The notes: generated by a model not told the origin, from the letters alone. 64,000 bases of DNA from CAYNRE01 sp964399535 (GCA_964399535.1 CAYNRE010000024.1:1-64000), one strand, 5' to 3'. Counted from the stretch's first letter, positions 17,505 to 26,581 are shown. Made by a program: numbers and translations.

Positions 17505-18539
17505 CTACTCGCTCTGTACTTCCACCGCCACGCGCCTGGCCAGCTCGCTGGCCACGGCCTCGCTGAACTCGGTGGTCGAAAGGCCGCCCCCTAGGTCGCG
17601 GGTGCGCTCGCCGTTGCGCAGGACTTGCATAATGCTCGACTTGACCGATTGCCCCAGATCGCGCTGGCCGATCTCGAAGAGCATCATGGAAAAGGCCAGC
17701 AGCATGGCGGTGGGGTTGCAGATGTTCTTGCCGGCGATGTCGGGCGCGGTGCCCCCCGCGGGGTCGAACATGGCCAGTTGCACGTCGCCGTGGCGATTGA
17801 ACGAAAGGTTCGAGCTGGCCCCGATGCCCATCGAGCCGGCCAGCCCACAGGCCATATCGCTGAGAAAATCGCCGTATTCGTTCAGCACCAAGATAATCGA
17901 GTACTTCTCCGGCGTCAGAATGATCTTGGCCAAGAGCGAGTCGAACAGCTCTTCCTGGTGCACGACGTCGGGAAAATCGACCGCCACTTCGTTAACCACG
18001 CTTTCAAACAGCCCGTCGGTGGCGCCCTGAATGGTGTGTTTCGAGGAACTGGTCACCGTGCGGCCCGAGCGGCGGGCCAACAGGAACGCGAACCGGGCGG
18101 CCTCCCAGCACGGTTGCCGCTCGACGATTCGCAGGCTCACGGCCGCCTCGGTGCCAATCATGCGGCCTGGGTCGTCGTAGGTGCCTCCCCGGGCAACGCG
18201 GACGATATTAACGGCCAACTCCTTGCGGAAATTGGTCGGCAGGCCCGGAATGGTTTGCACCGGCCGGTGAATGACCGAGAAATTGCAGCGGGTGCGGAGA
18301 ATGGCGTTGGGGCTCTCGCGGCGGGTGGTGGTGGGGTACTTGAGCGTGAAGCGGTTTTGCTGCATGGAGCGAACCGCCTCGTCGTAGAGGGCCATGCCGC
18401 GCTTCTCGCGGTTTTCCAGGCTCAAGTCGACGGGCTCGAACTGCAGCTCGATCGGCAGCTTGGCAGCGACAATCCGCACCGACTGGGCCAGCTCGGCCGA
18501 GATTCCATCTCCCAACAACTCGGTGATCCGGATCGCCAC
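17505..18539 (-). CDS. Isocitrate/isopropylmalate dehydrogenase family protein (divergent)
   Basis: A 344-residue member of the beta-decarboxylating dehydrogenase family. Recognisable blocks are ITELLGDGI near the N-terminus, SSKHTIQGATDGLF (Lys of the substrate site), NEYGDFLSDMACGLAGSMGI (metal-ligand Asp motif) and MFDPAGGTAPDIAGKNICNP near the C-terminus. The normal P-x-H-G-S-A-P-D-I-A-G motif has lost its His (PAGGTAPD). The N-terminal substrate segment is also unusual (LRTRCNFSVIHRPVQTIPG). Activity on isocitrate cannot be assumed. A related 2-hydroxy-acid could be the substrate. Confidence 0.8.
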   Translation of the reverse strand: MAIRITELLGDGISAELAQSVRIVAAKLPIELQFEPVDLSLENREKRGMALYDEAVRSMQQNRFTLKYPTTTRRESPNAILRTRCNFSVIHRPVQTIPGLPTNFRKELAVNIVRVARGGTYDDPGRMIGTEAAVSLRIVERQPCWEAARFAFLLARRSGRTVTSSSKHTIQGATDGLFESVVNEVAVDFPDVVHQEELFDSLLAKIILTPEKYSIILVLNEYGDFLSDMACGLAGSMGIGASSNLSFNRHGDVQLAMFDPAGGTAPDIAGKNICNPTAMLLAFSMMLFEIGQRDLGQSVKSSIMQVLRNGERTRDLGGGLSTTEFSEAVASELARRVAVEVQSE

Positions 18540-18792
18540 GTGGATTTCCCTTCACGTTTGACCGACAAAAAAAACCGCCCCAAAATCGCCCCGGCCGACG
18601 GTCATTCTAACGCCACTGCCCATCGGCGCTGCAGAGCAGTCCCGAGCAAGGCGCACCGCGAGCCACGCCGCCGAACCGCTGGGTAGGCTGTAACCAAAGT
18701 CGGCAGCAGCACTTGCGAACCAATTGCCGTTGGTTGGGCACCCATCCTTCGAGGGCCAGGGGCAACCGGCGTGCCAAGGCGCGCGGAAGCAA

Positions 18793-19038
18793 TTATTCGT
18801 CGCTAGTTGGTCGTCGCATCGCCCGCGAAAGGGTCGCGACGGCGATCCATCCCAAGAGGGCGGTGCTTGGTTCGGGCACCCCCGCGACACCCGCGGGACA
18901 GGTGGCGCCGAAATTCGCCGCCCAGAGGGTGTAGTCGCCCGCGGCCACGCTGCCACTGCCGTCGAAGTCGGCGGTGAGCGCCGCGCCGCTTTGGCCAAAC
19001 TGTGCGGCCCAGGCGGCGTAATCGGCGGCGCTATGCAC
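18793..19038 (-). pseudogene. Remnant of a PEP-CTERM / dockerin-type protein
   Basis: About 81 codons encode one and a half planctomycete dockerin-type calcium repeats (ADYAAWAAQFGQSG, ADFDGSGSVAAGDYTLWAANFG) and then a PEP-CTERM tail (VPEPSTALLGWIAVATLSR). The first repeat has lost its leading D-x-N/D-x-D part. No signal peptide or body lies upstream in any frame, and the first possible start is an internal GTG. It looks like the 3' end left over from a large exported protein after a deletion. Confidence 0.65.
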
Positions 19039-19083
19039 CGAAGATCGGTGCCGGCAGGCTCGAGGGCGATTGGTTGTATGCCT

Positions 19084-19959
19084 TCAACTCGTGACGGAAA
19101 CAACCGGTGGCAGCCGTTTCGATCTGGCGAAGCGCGCGCCCGCCGCGAACAGGACTTCACAGCCGCTCCAGGCAAGAGTTAGCGGCAGAATTTGCCTCGC
19201 TTCGGCGCCGCCGCACCATACCAGCACCCAGGGGCCGATACCAAAGATCGCCGCTCGCCAGAGGGGGCTGGCGAGAAAAACCAGGAGCAAGGGGGCAGTC
19301 GCATGCAGTGCGGCCAGGGGCAGGCCGTCGATGGCCCCGCGCGGGCCGAGTGCGGCGGTTAGCTGCTCCGCTTCGCGCAGGAGGGTAGCCAGGACCAGCG
19401 TGGCCAGGAGCGCGTCGGCCAGTTGGAACTGCGCCGGTTGCGCGAAGTGCGTAGCGCGCCCCGTGTGGGCAAAGGCCGATGCGCCGGCCGCTTGAGCAGG
19501 CGGCCACACCAAGCGCCAGCCAGCCGCGCGCGCGGCCAGCATCACCAGCACGCGCAGCGCCAGGGCGGCCAGGGCCGAACCGACAAGCCCCGTGGTTTGG
19601 CCCAGCACCGCTTGTCGCCAGGCCGAGAAGGCACCGGCCCAGAGGGCCACGGAGGCGGCCGCGAGGCAACCGGGCAGCCAGCTTCCACGCTCGCTCAGGA
19701 CCCATAGCGCCAACAGGCTGAGTTCGGCTTGCCAAAGCCCGGTCCGCCAGGCGCCCAGCCAGCGCGCGGTTAGGCCGCGTCGTGCCGACTCGAGCCAGGC
19801 GGCTTCCGTGGCCAGGCTAAGCAACAGGGCCGCCATTGCCAGCCCTGCTAGCAGCAGGCGGCGCGCGGCCGGCGAGGGTTCTTGGGGTACCGTCGGCGAT
19901 TTCGCAAACCGGTCTGCTCGAGGGAAGCGTCGGACGAGCGGTATCGACGGTGCCGTCAT
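19084..19959 (-). CDS. Polytopic membrane protein of unknown function
   Basis: A 291-residue, Ala/Leu-rich integral membrane protein with about six to eight hydrophobic segments (near residues 24-45, 70-90, 95-115, 125-145, 175-195, 215-235 and 240-265). ATG 19959 (MTAPSIPLVRRFPR) is chosen because the upstream frame is Ser/Arg-rich and overlaps the divergent gene. I looked for the exosortase Cys/Arg/His triad and do not find it, so I do not call it an exosortase. It is divergent from the sulfatase-family gene. Confidence 0.55.
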   Translation of the reverse strand: MTAPSIPLVRRFPRADRFAKSPTVPQEPSPAARRLLLAGLAMAALLLSLATEAAWLESARRGLTARWLGAWRTGLWQAELSLLALWVLSERGSWLPGCLAAASVALWAGAFSAWRQAVLGQTTGLVGSALAALALRVLVMLAARAAGWRLVWPPAQAAGASAFAHTGRATHFAQPAQFQLADALLATLVLATLLREAEQLTAALGPRGAIDGLPLAALHATAPLLLVFLASPLWRAAIFGIGPWVLVWCGGAEARQILPLTLAWSGCEVLFAAGARFARSKRLPPVVSVTS

Positions 19960-20248
19960 GGTTTCTGATTCGCTTGGCAGCAGGGCTGGAGCACTTTCGC
20001 TCGGATCGACAGCGGCCGCGCGCGGATCGACGCGCGCCTTCGACCAACGCGGATGGAGCGGCTCGCCGGCCCCCGCCTCACCCCCCAGAATAGTCTCGAA
20101 TTGACCCCCGAGGCGCTGCCTGGCTACCATTTTCCGCCGCGCGGTGGCCAGGCTGTATCGGCCGCCGGTGGCTCGAGTTCCCGACGCCGGCAGCCGGCGC
20201 GCGGTTGTGCGACAGGATGTCGAACCAGGTTTTCGACGGGAGGCCAGG

Positions 20249-22354
20249 ATGGGCCGACCAGGCGACGCGCCGCCGCGACCAGACCGCCGGCCACCGGGCT
20301 GGGAGCTTTGGCTTCCGCCGGGCACGACCGCGATGCTCTCCTGGCTACTCATTGGCCTGGGGTTGGCGACCCTGCTTTCCAAGGCCCTCTTGCTGCCGTT
20401 CCCGGTCTCGACCGTTGGCGAACTGGCGCGCTGGCTGCTGCGGCTCGCCGTGGTGGTCTCCGCCGACTGGGCGTTTGCCGGCGCGCTGGTGCTGGGCTGT
20501 TTGGCGTCGGCGGCCCTGCTCGGCACGACACCCTTGGGAAATCGCGCCCAGCAGCGGTTGGTTCGGCTCTTGGCGGTGGGGGTGCTGCTGGGTTGTGGAA
20601 GCTACAGCGTGGCCAGCGTCGGCCTGATGCGATTCACCCTGGTGCCGCTTACCTGGCAGTTGCTTTCGTTCGCGGGCGGGCCGTGGCTGATGGCTTCGTC
20701 GCTGGTGCCGCTGCTAACTCCGGGCGCGGTTTCGGCGCTGGGTCTCGTGCTGGCGGCGTCGTGCGGGTTGGCTTGGTGGCCCACCTCCGGCGAACATCCC
20801 GAACGGTTTAGACAAGCGCGGCACTTGATTCTGGTGCCCATCGCGCTCTTGGTGGCAGCCGTGGTTTGCCGGCAATACGTGGTGCGCAACTGGACCGACC
20901 CCAATCGCTGGGAAAGGCGGATCGCTGCCAGCCCCCAGATGGTGTTTGTGCACTCGCTGCTGGCGGGCTGGTTGCGGGGCGACAGTTACGGATTGGATTT
21001 TCATCCCACGGCCATCGACACCAGCGATTTGGAAACTTGGGGTCAGCGCCACCGGCGCGCTCCCCGCAACGGAGTCGATTCGCCCCGCGGCGCGGTAAAG
21101 CTCGCCGCCGGCTACCTGGCCGCGGCCGGCCCGGCACCAATGGTGGAGCGGGCGGTGCTTCACGCCCCGCTCGACGCGCAGCGCCCAGGGGCATTCACGA
21201 GCCCGATCGCGATTTCGCCGCGACCTCGGAACCTCGTCGTGGTGGTGCTCGAATCGGTCGGGGCGCAGTACCTGGGGCTATACGGCTCGCCGCACGACAC
21301 CACTCCCCAGCTCGAACGCCTGGTGGCCGAGGGGGGCCTGGTAGCGGAAAACTGCTATTCGCAGGCCCCCTCCAGCCCCAAGTGCCTGGTGGCGCTAGCA
21401 GGCTCGGTTTATCCGCGGCCCGATTGGAAGCTGATTACCCGCGATTCGCCCGATTTTAGCGTGCCTCTCTTACCCCAGGTGTTGGGCCGGCAAGGCTACC
21501 GATCGGCCTACGTACACTCGGGCTACTGGTCTTGGAAGAACCGCGACCGGTTCCTGCGCGAGCGAGGGGTCGACCGGCTGATCGACGCCGATTCGCTCCC
21601 CGCGGCCAAGCCGTTTTCCTGGGGCGTGGCCGATTCCGACGCGCTAGATGCCACGCTGGCCTGGATCGACGAGGCGCCCCAGCAGCCCTTTCACGTGCTG
21701 TTTTGGACCATCGAAACCCACCACCCCTACCTGGTCACCGGTAAGCCGCGATCGTTCGAGGTCGACGACCCCGAGCTGGCCCGCTACCTGAACGCCCTAT
21801 GCCAGGCCGACCGGCTGATTGGCCGGTTGGTCGATGAGCTCCAGCGGCGCGGGTTGCGCGATTCGACCCTGATCGCGGTCACCGGCGACCATGGCGAGGC
21901 CTTCGGTCAACACGATCAGCGGGCGCACAGCTTCGGCGTGTATGAAGAGAATGTCCGCGTGCCGCTGGTCTGGTTGCATCCGGCTCTGAAGCCGCAGCGG
22001 CGGCTGGAGGGCAATTGTCAGCAAATCGACCTGGCCCCGACCTCGCTGGGCATGCTTGGTGTGACGCCGCCCGATTGCTGGCAGGGGCGCGACCTGGCGG
22101 CCGAAGGACCGGCGCCCAGGGCCTATTTCTTCGCGCTGGGCAACGAGGTCCTGCTCGGGCTTCGCGACGGCCGCTACAAGTACCAGTACCACGTCGGCAG
22201 CGGGCGAGAATCGCTGTTCGATCTGGCAGCCGATCCGGGCGAACTGGTCGATTGCCTCGCCCGCCAGCCCGAGCGGGCCGAGGCGTACCGCCGCCGGGTT
22301 AGCGGGCTGGTCGAGTCGCAGCGGCGATTCCTGGCGGAATACGGCTCGCGCTGA
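20249..22354 (+). CDS. Membrane-anchored sulfatase / LTA-synthase-like enzyme
   Basis: A 701-residue inner-membrane protein. The first half holds about five hydrophobic helices, and the second half is an alkaline-phosphatase-superfamily domain of the sulfatase/LTA-synthase type. Metal and active-site elements are VVVVLESVGAQYLGLYG, SQAPSSPKCLVALAG (likely Ser nucleophile), TIETHHPYLV and AVTGDHGEAFGQHDQRAHSF. Relatives transfer phosphoethanolamine or phosphoglycerol to lipid or glycan, or remove sulfate. GGGAGG lies 5 bp before ATG 20249, favouring it over 20144. A C-terminal sulfatase-style tail (SLFDLAADPGELVD) suggests true sulfatase ancestry. Confidence 0.8.
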   Translation: MGRPGDAPPRPDRRPPGWELWLPPGTTAMLSWLLIGLGLATLLSKALLLPFPVSTVGELARWLLRLAVVVSADWAFAGALVLGCLASAALLGTTPLGNRAQQRLVRLLAVGVLLGCGSYSVASVGLMRFTLVPLTWQLLSFAGGPWLMASSLVPLLTPGAVSALGLVLAASCGLAWWPTSGEHPERFRQARHLILVPIALLVAAVVCRQYVVRNWTDPNRWERRIAASPQMVFVHSLLAGWLRGDSYGLDFHPTAIDTSDLETWGQRHRRAPRNGVDSPRGAVKLAAGYLAAAGPAPMVERAVLHAPLDAQRPGAFTSPIAISPRPRNLVVVVLESVGAQYLGLYGSPHDTTPQLERLVAEGGLVAENCYSQAPSSPKCLVALAGSVYPRPDWKLITRDSPDFSVPLLPQVLGRQGYRSAYVHSGYWSWKNRDRFLRERGVDRLIDADSLPAAKPFSWGVADSDALDATLAWIDEAPQQPFHVLFWTIETHHPYLVTGKPRSFEVDDPELARYLNALCQADRLIGRLVDELQRRGLRDSTLIAVTGDHGEAFGQHDQRAHSFGVYEENVRVPLVWLHPALKPQRRLEGNCQQIDLAPTSLGMLGVTPPDCWQGRDLAAEGPAPRAYFFALGNEVLLGLRDGRYKYQYHVGSGRESLFDLAADPGELVDCLARQPERAEAYRRRVSGLVESQRRFLAEYGSR

Positions 22355-22436
22355 GGCGCCCTCTGGTGCGACGGGGCGGCCCGATGGATCCGGCTCGGGG
22401 CGCATCCTTTGGCGAAGCGCCGCGCGCGGTCGGCGC

Positions 22437-22994
22437 TTATTCCAGTGGCTCGAGCTGGTAGTCGTCGATTTCGACCGAAACCCCCTGCTGCAGGAAATTC
22501 ACCGCGATCGTCAGCCGAGTCTGGCGCTGACGCTGCAAGACGATGCCCTCGAGCCCCTGGAATGGGCCCGATTTGATCCGCACCCGCTTGCCGGGCGTGA
22601 GCCGGGCTTCGACCGTCAGGGGAGCCTTGCTCTCGATCAGCCAATGGACCTGTCGCAGGTCGCTCAGCAGGAGCGGCTGGTCGGGCACTTCGAGCACGCG
22701 CGACAGCCGGTTGGTCGCCAGGCTGCGGACCCGATCTTCCTCCGTGCCATACAGAAACAGGTAGGCGTTAAACAACGGGATGTGCGAGGTGACGCGACGT
22801 CCCCGGTAGTTCAGATTCTTGTCGACCAGCGGCAGGTAAAAGGGGATGCCGGCCTTGTGCAGTTGACGGGCGACGCACTTTTCTTGCCGGGCCTTGGTGT
22901 AGAGCGCCCACCACCGCCGGTCCTCGCAGGGTTGGGCGGCCAGGTCGAACAGGTCGACCGGGTACAGGCACGGTTCTTCGGCCAAAATGGGCAT
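22437..22994 (-). CDS. NusG/RfaH-like transcription elongation factor
   Basis: A 185-residue NusG paralogue. The NGN domain spans about 28-125 (RRWWALYTKARQEKCVARQL, then FYLPLVDKN and PLFNAYLFLYG), and a KOW-type domain follows (KRVRIKSGPFQGLEGIVLQR). Specialised NusG paralogues (RfaH, UpxY, LoaP) act as antiterminators for long polysaccharide operons. This one is divergent from a 40-kb exopolysaccharide cluster with a long leader, so that is the likely target. ATG 22994 (MPILAEEP) is preferred to the TTG eight codons upstream. Confidence 0.85.
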   Translation of the reverse strand: MPILAEEPCLYPVDLFDLAAQPCEDRRWWALYTKARQEKCVARQLHKAGIPFYLPLVDKNLNYRGRRVTSHIPLFNAYLFLYGTEEDRVRSLATNRLSRVLEVPDQPLLLSDLRQVHWLIESKAPLTVEARLTPGKRVRIKSGPFQGLEGIVLQRQRQTRLTIAVNFLQQGVSVEIDDYQLEPLE

Positions 22995-23104
22995 CGGCCA
23001 GGCTTTCCGGGCGGCCAAGCCCCGCCGCTAGGGTGGATCACTCGACAGGGGGGGCTTGAAACAGGCGGCACGGACGCAACCGCCGGGCCGCCACCTTCGT
23101 TTCG

Positions 23105-23133
23105 ACTATTGCCCAGCGCTCCCTGGGTGTCAA
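23105..23133 (-). promoter_or_regulatory. Promoter for the nusG-like gene
   Basis: On the - strand, TTGACA (23133 to 23128) is separated by 17 bp from AATAGT (23110 to 23105), a 4/6 match to the -10 consensus. The leader to the ATG at 22994 is about 105 nt. Confidence 0.55.
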
Positions 23134-23264
23134 ACAATCGCTCGCTTGATTCGGCGAATATCTCGACCGCCCCTGGAATTACGGTCAGAAGCCCATTTAA
23201 CCGGCAAAACCAGCGGGTTTGACGACAACTTTCCCGGCCGGCTGGGCACGGGCTTGCCGATTCG

Positions 23265-23292
23265 TTGACACGGTTTTCGACCCTATTAGGCT
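23265..23292 (+). promoter_or_regulatory. Promoter TTGACA-N16-TAGGCT for the exopolysaccharide operon
   Basis: TTGACA lies at 23265-23270 and TAGGCT at 23287-23292, with a 16-bp spacer. The context ATTAGGCTAGCG matches GTTAGGCTAACG upstream of the PEP-CTERM gene. It lies about 700 bp before the Wzc-like start and 130 bp from the divergent nusG-like promoter. Confidence 0.5.
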
Positions 23293-23517
23293 AGCGCACT
23301 ATACCACTGGTTGGGGCTCACCTCACGGGGGTGTCTTCGCAGGTGGCAACTGATGGCCTGGGGGCGGCTTATCGCTCGGCGTTTGGCCCGATTTCGGGCA
23401 CTGTGAAAGGTTAGCGAACCGGGGGCGCGAGGGTTGGTCGCCGATGACGTCGGGCAGTATCTTGAACGGTTTGCCTGGGGGTAGGAAAGCGCCGACGACC
23501 GGCTTCGGGCACATGAT

Positions 23518-23531
23518 ACGGACGCGTCCGT
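23518..23531. promoter_or_regulatory. 14-bp perfect palindrome, possible operator
   Basis: ACGGACGCGTCCGT is perfectly self-complementary and lies about 230 bp downstream of the operon promoter, followed by a pyrimidine run. It could be a repressor site or an RNA hairpin. No regulator is adjacent except the NusG-like protein. Confidence 0.35.
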
Positions 23532-23995
23532 TTCTTTTCCCGTTTGGCGGTACGACAAAGCAACGTGCTTCGGCCGCAGACTGGTTTCCGGCGACCGCTG
23601 GAAACACCTTGCCGTATTCGGTGTTCGCGACGGACAACCGACGGGGACGGAGTGTGCGCCCGCGACGCTTGTGGGACCCGGTCGCCGCGGGCCGCTTATC
23701 GGCTGCAACTCGATTGCCAGCAATTGCTTGCCAAGATCGACTCGACCCGAATGCCCGGCACGAACGGTTTCGTGGTGGGCCAGTAAACGACGGATTCTTT
23801 GACCCCGCTGGAGAAACCCAGTAGCGTCCCAAGAGAGGGGATTTGGCTTCCTCCCAGGATCCCACCGGTCGACCGACCAAGCCTGAAAGGTTTCCAGACC
23901 CTCGCACGAGTTACCACGCCTGCAAGTTCCGCCGACGGAGACGGCTTCCCATCGGGCATTCCATCGCCCACGGCCCACGCTCTAGAGGTTGCATC

Positions 23996-26581
23996 ATGAG
24001 TTCGCCCGCGCCGAATTGGCCTCGCTACTTACCGCTATCGCCTTCGGGTCACCCGCAGTCGCCGGGGGCCTTGCCCGCGCCGCAGGGGCACGAGCTGGCC
24101 CCGGGCTGGGGGGCGCCGATGGCGGCCGCCTGGCATCCGGGGCTTGTGCCCGGCGACTCCCGGGCGCTGCAGACTCGGGGGCAGCAAGCGCTGTCGCTGG
24201 GCTTTGTGCTGTTCGTGCTGAAACGGTGGTGGAAGCTGGGCTTGCCGCTGGCGCTGTTGCTTTCGGCCCTGGCCTGTGGCGCGATTTGCCTGCTGTTTCA
24301 ACCGGTGTACCAGGCCCGGGCCTGGCTGCGAATCGAGGAATCGGAACCCTATATCGTGCGCCCGGGAGTGATGGGGGGCGGACAACTCGACCGTTTCGTG
24401 CGGACCCAGGTTCAACTGCTCAAGAGCCCGATCGTACTCGACCGCGTGCTGGCCGACCCCGAGATTGCCCGCTTACCCGAGTTGCGCGAGCAGCTTTCGC
24501 CGCTCGACTGGCTGGCGGAAAAGATACAGGTTGAGTCGCTGCACAACTCGGAATTGTTCCAGATTGTTTTCCAGGGGCCCGACCCGCGCAACTCGGCGGC
24601 GCTGGTCAACGCGGTGCTGGAATCGTACCTGCGGGTCCAGTCCGACGCGGCCGCCAGCCAGACGCAACACATCGTCGACTTGCTCGACAAGGAAATGGAT
24701 CGGCGTCAACGGGAGCTCGAGCGGTTGAAAAACTCCGTGCGAGCCCTGCACAAGCTGGCCACGGGGCACGAGCCCGGTCTGATGGTTTCCGGCAGCGAGA
24801 GCGCGTTGGTCCAGGTTAACCCGCTGGCCGACCTCGAAAACCGAATTCTGGAGAGCGAAACCCGCCGGGGCGAGTTGGAAACCAGACTTAAAGCGTTTCG
24901 CGAGCAGATGCAGGGTTCCGAGCAGTCGGTTCCCGAGGATGAAATCGAAGAGGTCCTGGAGAACGACTTGGAGTCGCACCGGCTGACCGAAGCCCTGGTC
25001 GCCGCGCAAACCGCCTTGGCGGCCGACCAAGCGGTGCTGCGGGCCAACGATCCGAAACTGACCGAGCAGCAGGGGTTAATTCAGCAGTTGCAAGCCGAAC
25101 TGGCCCGCCGCCAGGAGAAGCTGAAGGCCCGCGTGAGCGAGCGATTCGCGCAGCGCGAGCAGCGAGCCTACGACGACCGGGTAAAAGAGCTGGCCGTGGA
25201 AATCCAGGCCCATGCCGAACTGGAACGGGCCCTGGTGCGGAAACTGGGCGACAAGCAGAAAGAACTGGAAAAGCTCGGCTCGCACTCACTCGACCTGGAG
25301 TTCACCCGGGGGGAGCTCGAACGGGCCGAACAAATTTACAAGCTGATTGCCGACCGGGCCGAGGCCTTGAAGACCGAAATGGTCGCTCCCAACCGGGTTC
25401 GCGAACTGCGGCGGGCCGAGGTACCCGGCGAACCGCTGGAATTGCTGCCGATGCGGCAATTGGTGGCGGCCGGGTTGGCCACCTTTTGCTTCCCGTTTGC
25501 CCTGGCGGTGCTGTGGGAATTCAAGGTTCGCCGCATCGCCGAGTCGCACCAGATTGCCGCCGAGACCGAGCTGCCCGTGCTTGGCGAGGTGACGATGCTG
25601 CCGATTCAGATGAGCAACCCCAACGTGCCGGTGCCGAAGCGCTGGGAACAGTATCGCAATACGTTCCAAGAATCGATCGACTACGTTCGCACGGCGCTCA
25701 CGCTTTCCAACAAGCTGGGGGCCCACCAGGTACTGGCCGTGGCAAGCGCCGTGAGCCGAGAAGGTAAGAGCAGCCTGGCCTCGCAGTTGGCGGTGAGCTT
25801 GGCTCAGGCGGCCGAGGCACCCGTCCTGTTGATCGACGCCGACCTGCGGGCTCCGGACCTGCACGATTGGCTGGGGGTTGGCCTCTCGCCCGGGCTGAGC
25901 CAGCTTTTGGCGAGCCAGGCGGAGCCGGGACCGGCACGGCAAGTCGCGGCGGCCGCGCAGCCGGGGGCAGTTGCCCCGCCGGGGGTGGCGGAGCCCGCCG
26001 ACGGGAGCGCCTCGTGCCCGCCGGGACGTGCGGATCGGGTCGCGCCCTCGCAGGCGATCGTGGCTACCTGGTGTCCGAATCTCTACTTCCTGCCCGCAGG
26101 TACGCTCGATCGCCCACCGCAGTTGTTGTTGGGCGACGGCAAGTTCAAGGCCCTGCTTGAAACGCTGAAGCCGCAGTATCGCTACATCGTGGTCGACGCC
26201 CCGCCGGTATTGCCGACGAGCGACGCCCTGATCATTGCCAACGCGGCCGATGGCACCTTGCTGGCCACGATGCGCAACGTGAGCCGATCGCAGCAGTTGC
26301 AAACCACTTGCCAACGCCTGAGAGCGGCGGGAGCGAACCTGCTGGGGGCCGTACTGAGCGGCGTGCCCTGGCGGAGTTACGCCTACAATTACGGCAGCTA
26401 CGGGTACGGCTACGGCTATGGCTACGGTTCGGGGGGCTATGGCGAGTCGCGTTACCCGTCGCTGGCATCGCACCTGCATCAAACGGCGGCTCAGCATCAG
26501 GCGCGCGAGGCTGGTGCCGGTCCTTCAGCAGCGAGTGTCGCGACGGTATCGTCAACGGTCGAGGGCTCGTCCGATTCTTGA
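23996..26581 (+). CDS. Wzc-like chain-length determinant and tyrosine autokinase
   Basis: An 861-residue polysaccharide co-polymerase. Transmembrane helices near residues 80-101 and 489-510 bracket a periplasmic Wzz domain with long coiled coil (about 230-470, many Glu/Arg/Gln heptads). The cytoplasmic BY-kinase follows with Walker A AVSREGKSS (about 584-593), Walker A' LLIDADLR (about 611) and Walker B IVVDAPPVLPTSDAL (about 730). The tail has a run of alternating Tyr/Gly (about residues 795-821), the autophosphorylation cluster. An Ala/Pro-rich insertion of about 50 residues interrupts the kinase after Walker A'. It matches the PEP-CTERM-associated chain-length family. First gene of the + strand cluster. 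Confidence 0.9.
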   Translation: MSSPAPNWPRYLPLSPSGHPQSPGALPAPQGHELAPGWGAPMAAAWHPGLVPGDSRALQTRGQQALSLGFVLFVLKRWWKLGLPLALLLSALACGAICLLFQPVYQARAWLRIEESEPYIVRPGVMGGGQLDRFVRTQVQLLKSPIVLDRVLADPEIARLPELREQLSPLDWLAEKIQVESLHNSELFQIVFQGPDPRNSAALVNAVLESYLRVQSDAAASQTQHIVDLLDKEMDRRQRELERLKNSVRALHKLATGHEPGLMVSGSESALVQVNPLADLENRILESETRRGELETRLKAFREQMQGSEQSVPEDEIEEVLENDLESHRLTEALVAAQTALAADQAVLRANDPKLTEQQGLIQQLQAELARRQEKLKARVSERFAQREQRAYDDRVKELAVEIQAHAELERALVRKLGDKQKELEKLGSHSLDLEFTRGELERAEQIYKLIADRAEALKTEMVAPNRVRELRRAEVPGEPLELLPMRQLVAAGLATFCFPFALAVLWEFKVRRIAESHQIAAETELPVLGEVTMLPIQMSNPNVPVPKRWEQYRNTFQESIDYVRTALTLSNKLGAHQVLAVASAVSREGKSSLASQLAVSLAQAAEAPVLLIDADLRAPDLHDWLGVGLSPGLSQLLASQAEPGPARQVAAAAQPGAVAPPGVAEPADGSASCPPGRADRVAPSQAIVATWCPNLYFLPAGTLDRPPQLLLGDGKFKALLETLKPQYRYIVVDAPPVLPTSDALIIANAADGTLLATMRNVSRSQQLQTTCQRLRAAGANLLGAVLSGVPWRSYAYNYGSYGYGYGYGYGSGGYGESRYPSLASHLHQTAAQHQAREAGAGPSAASVATVSSTVEGSSDS

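Larger units (their letters stand above)
23019..23995. other. About 1 kb regulatory/leader region between nusG-like gene and exopolysaccharide operon
   Basis: It is less GC-rich than its surroundings and has no credible gene in either strand. It contains divergent promoters (23105-23133 leftward, 23265-23292 rightward) and a 14-bp perfect palindrome at 23518-23531. It also has an ops-like GGCGGTACG at 23546-23554 and two mutually exclusive hairpins at 23584-23625. The rightward transcript would have a leader of about 700 nt before ATG 23996. Confidence 0.55.

Noticed and set aside
19084..19959. Candidate exosortase
   Set aside because: It is polytopic and lies near a PEP-CTERM remnant, but I cannot find the conserved Cys/Arg/His active-site pattern, and the length and N-terminus do not fit.
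23286..23978. Open frames on both strands in the leader region
   Set aside because: Up to 230 codons but with no recognisable domain, no ribosome-binding site and mutual overlap. They are better explained as chance frames in GC-rich DNA.
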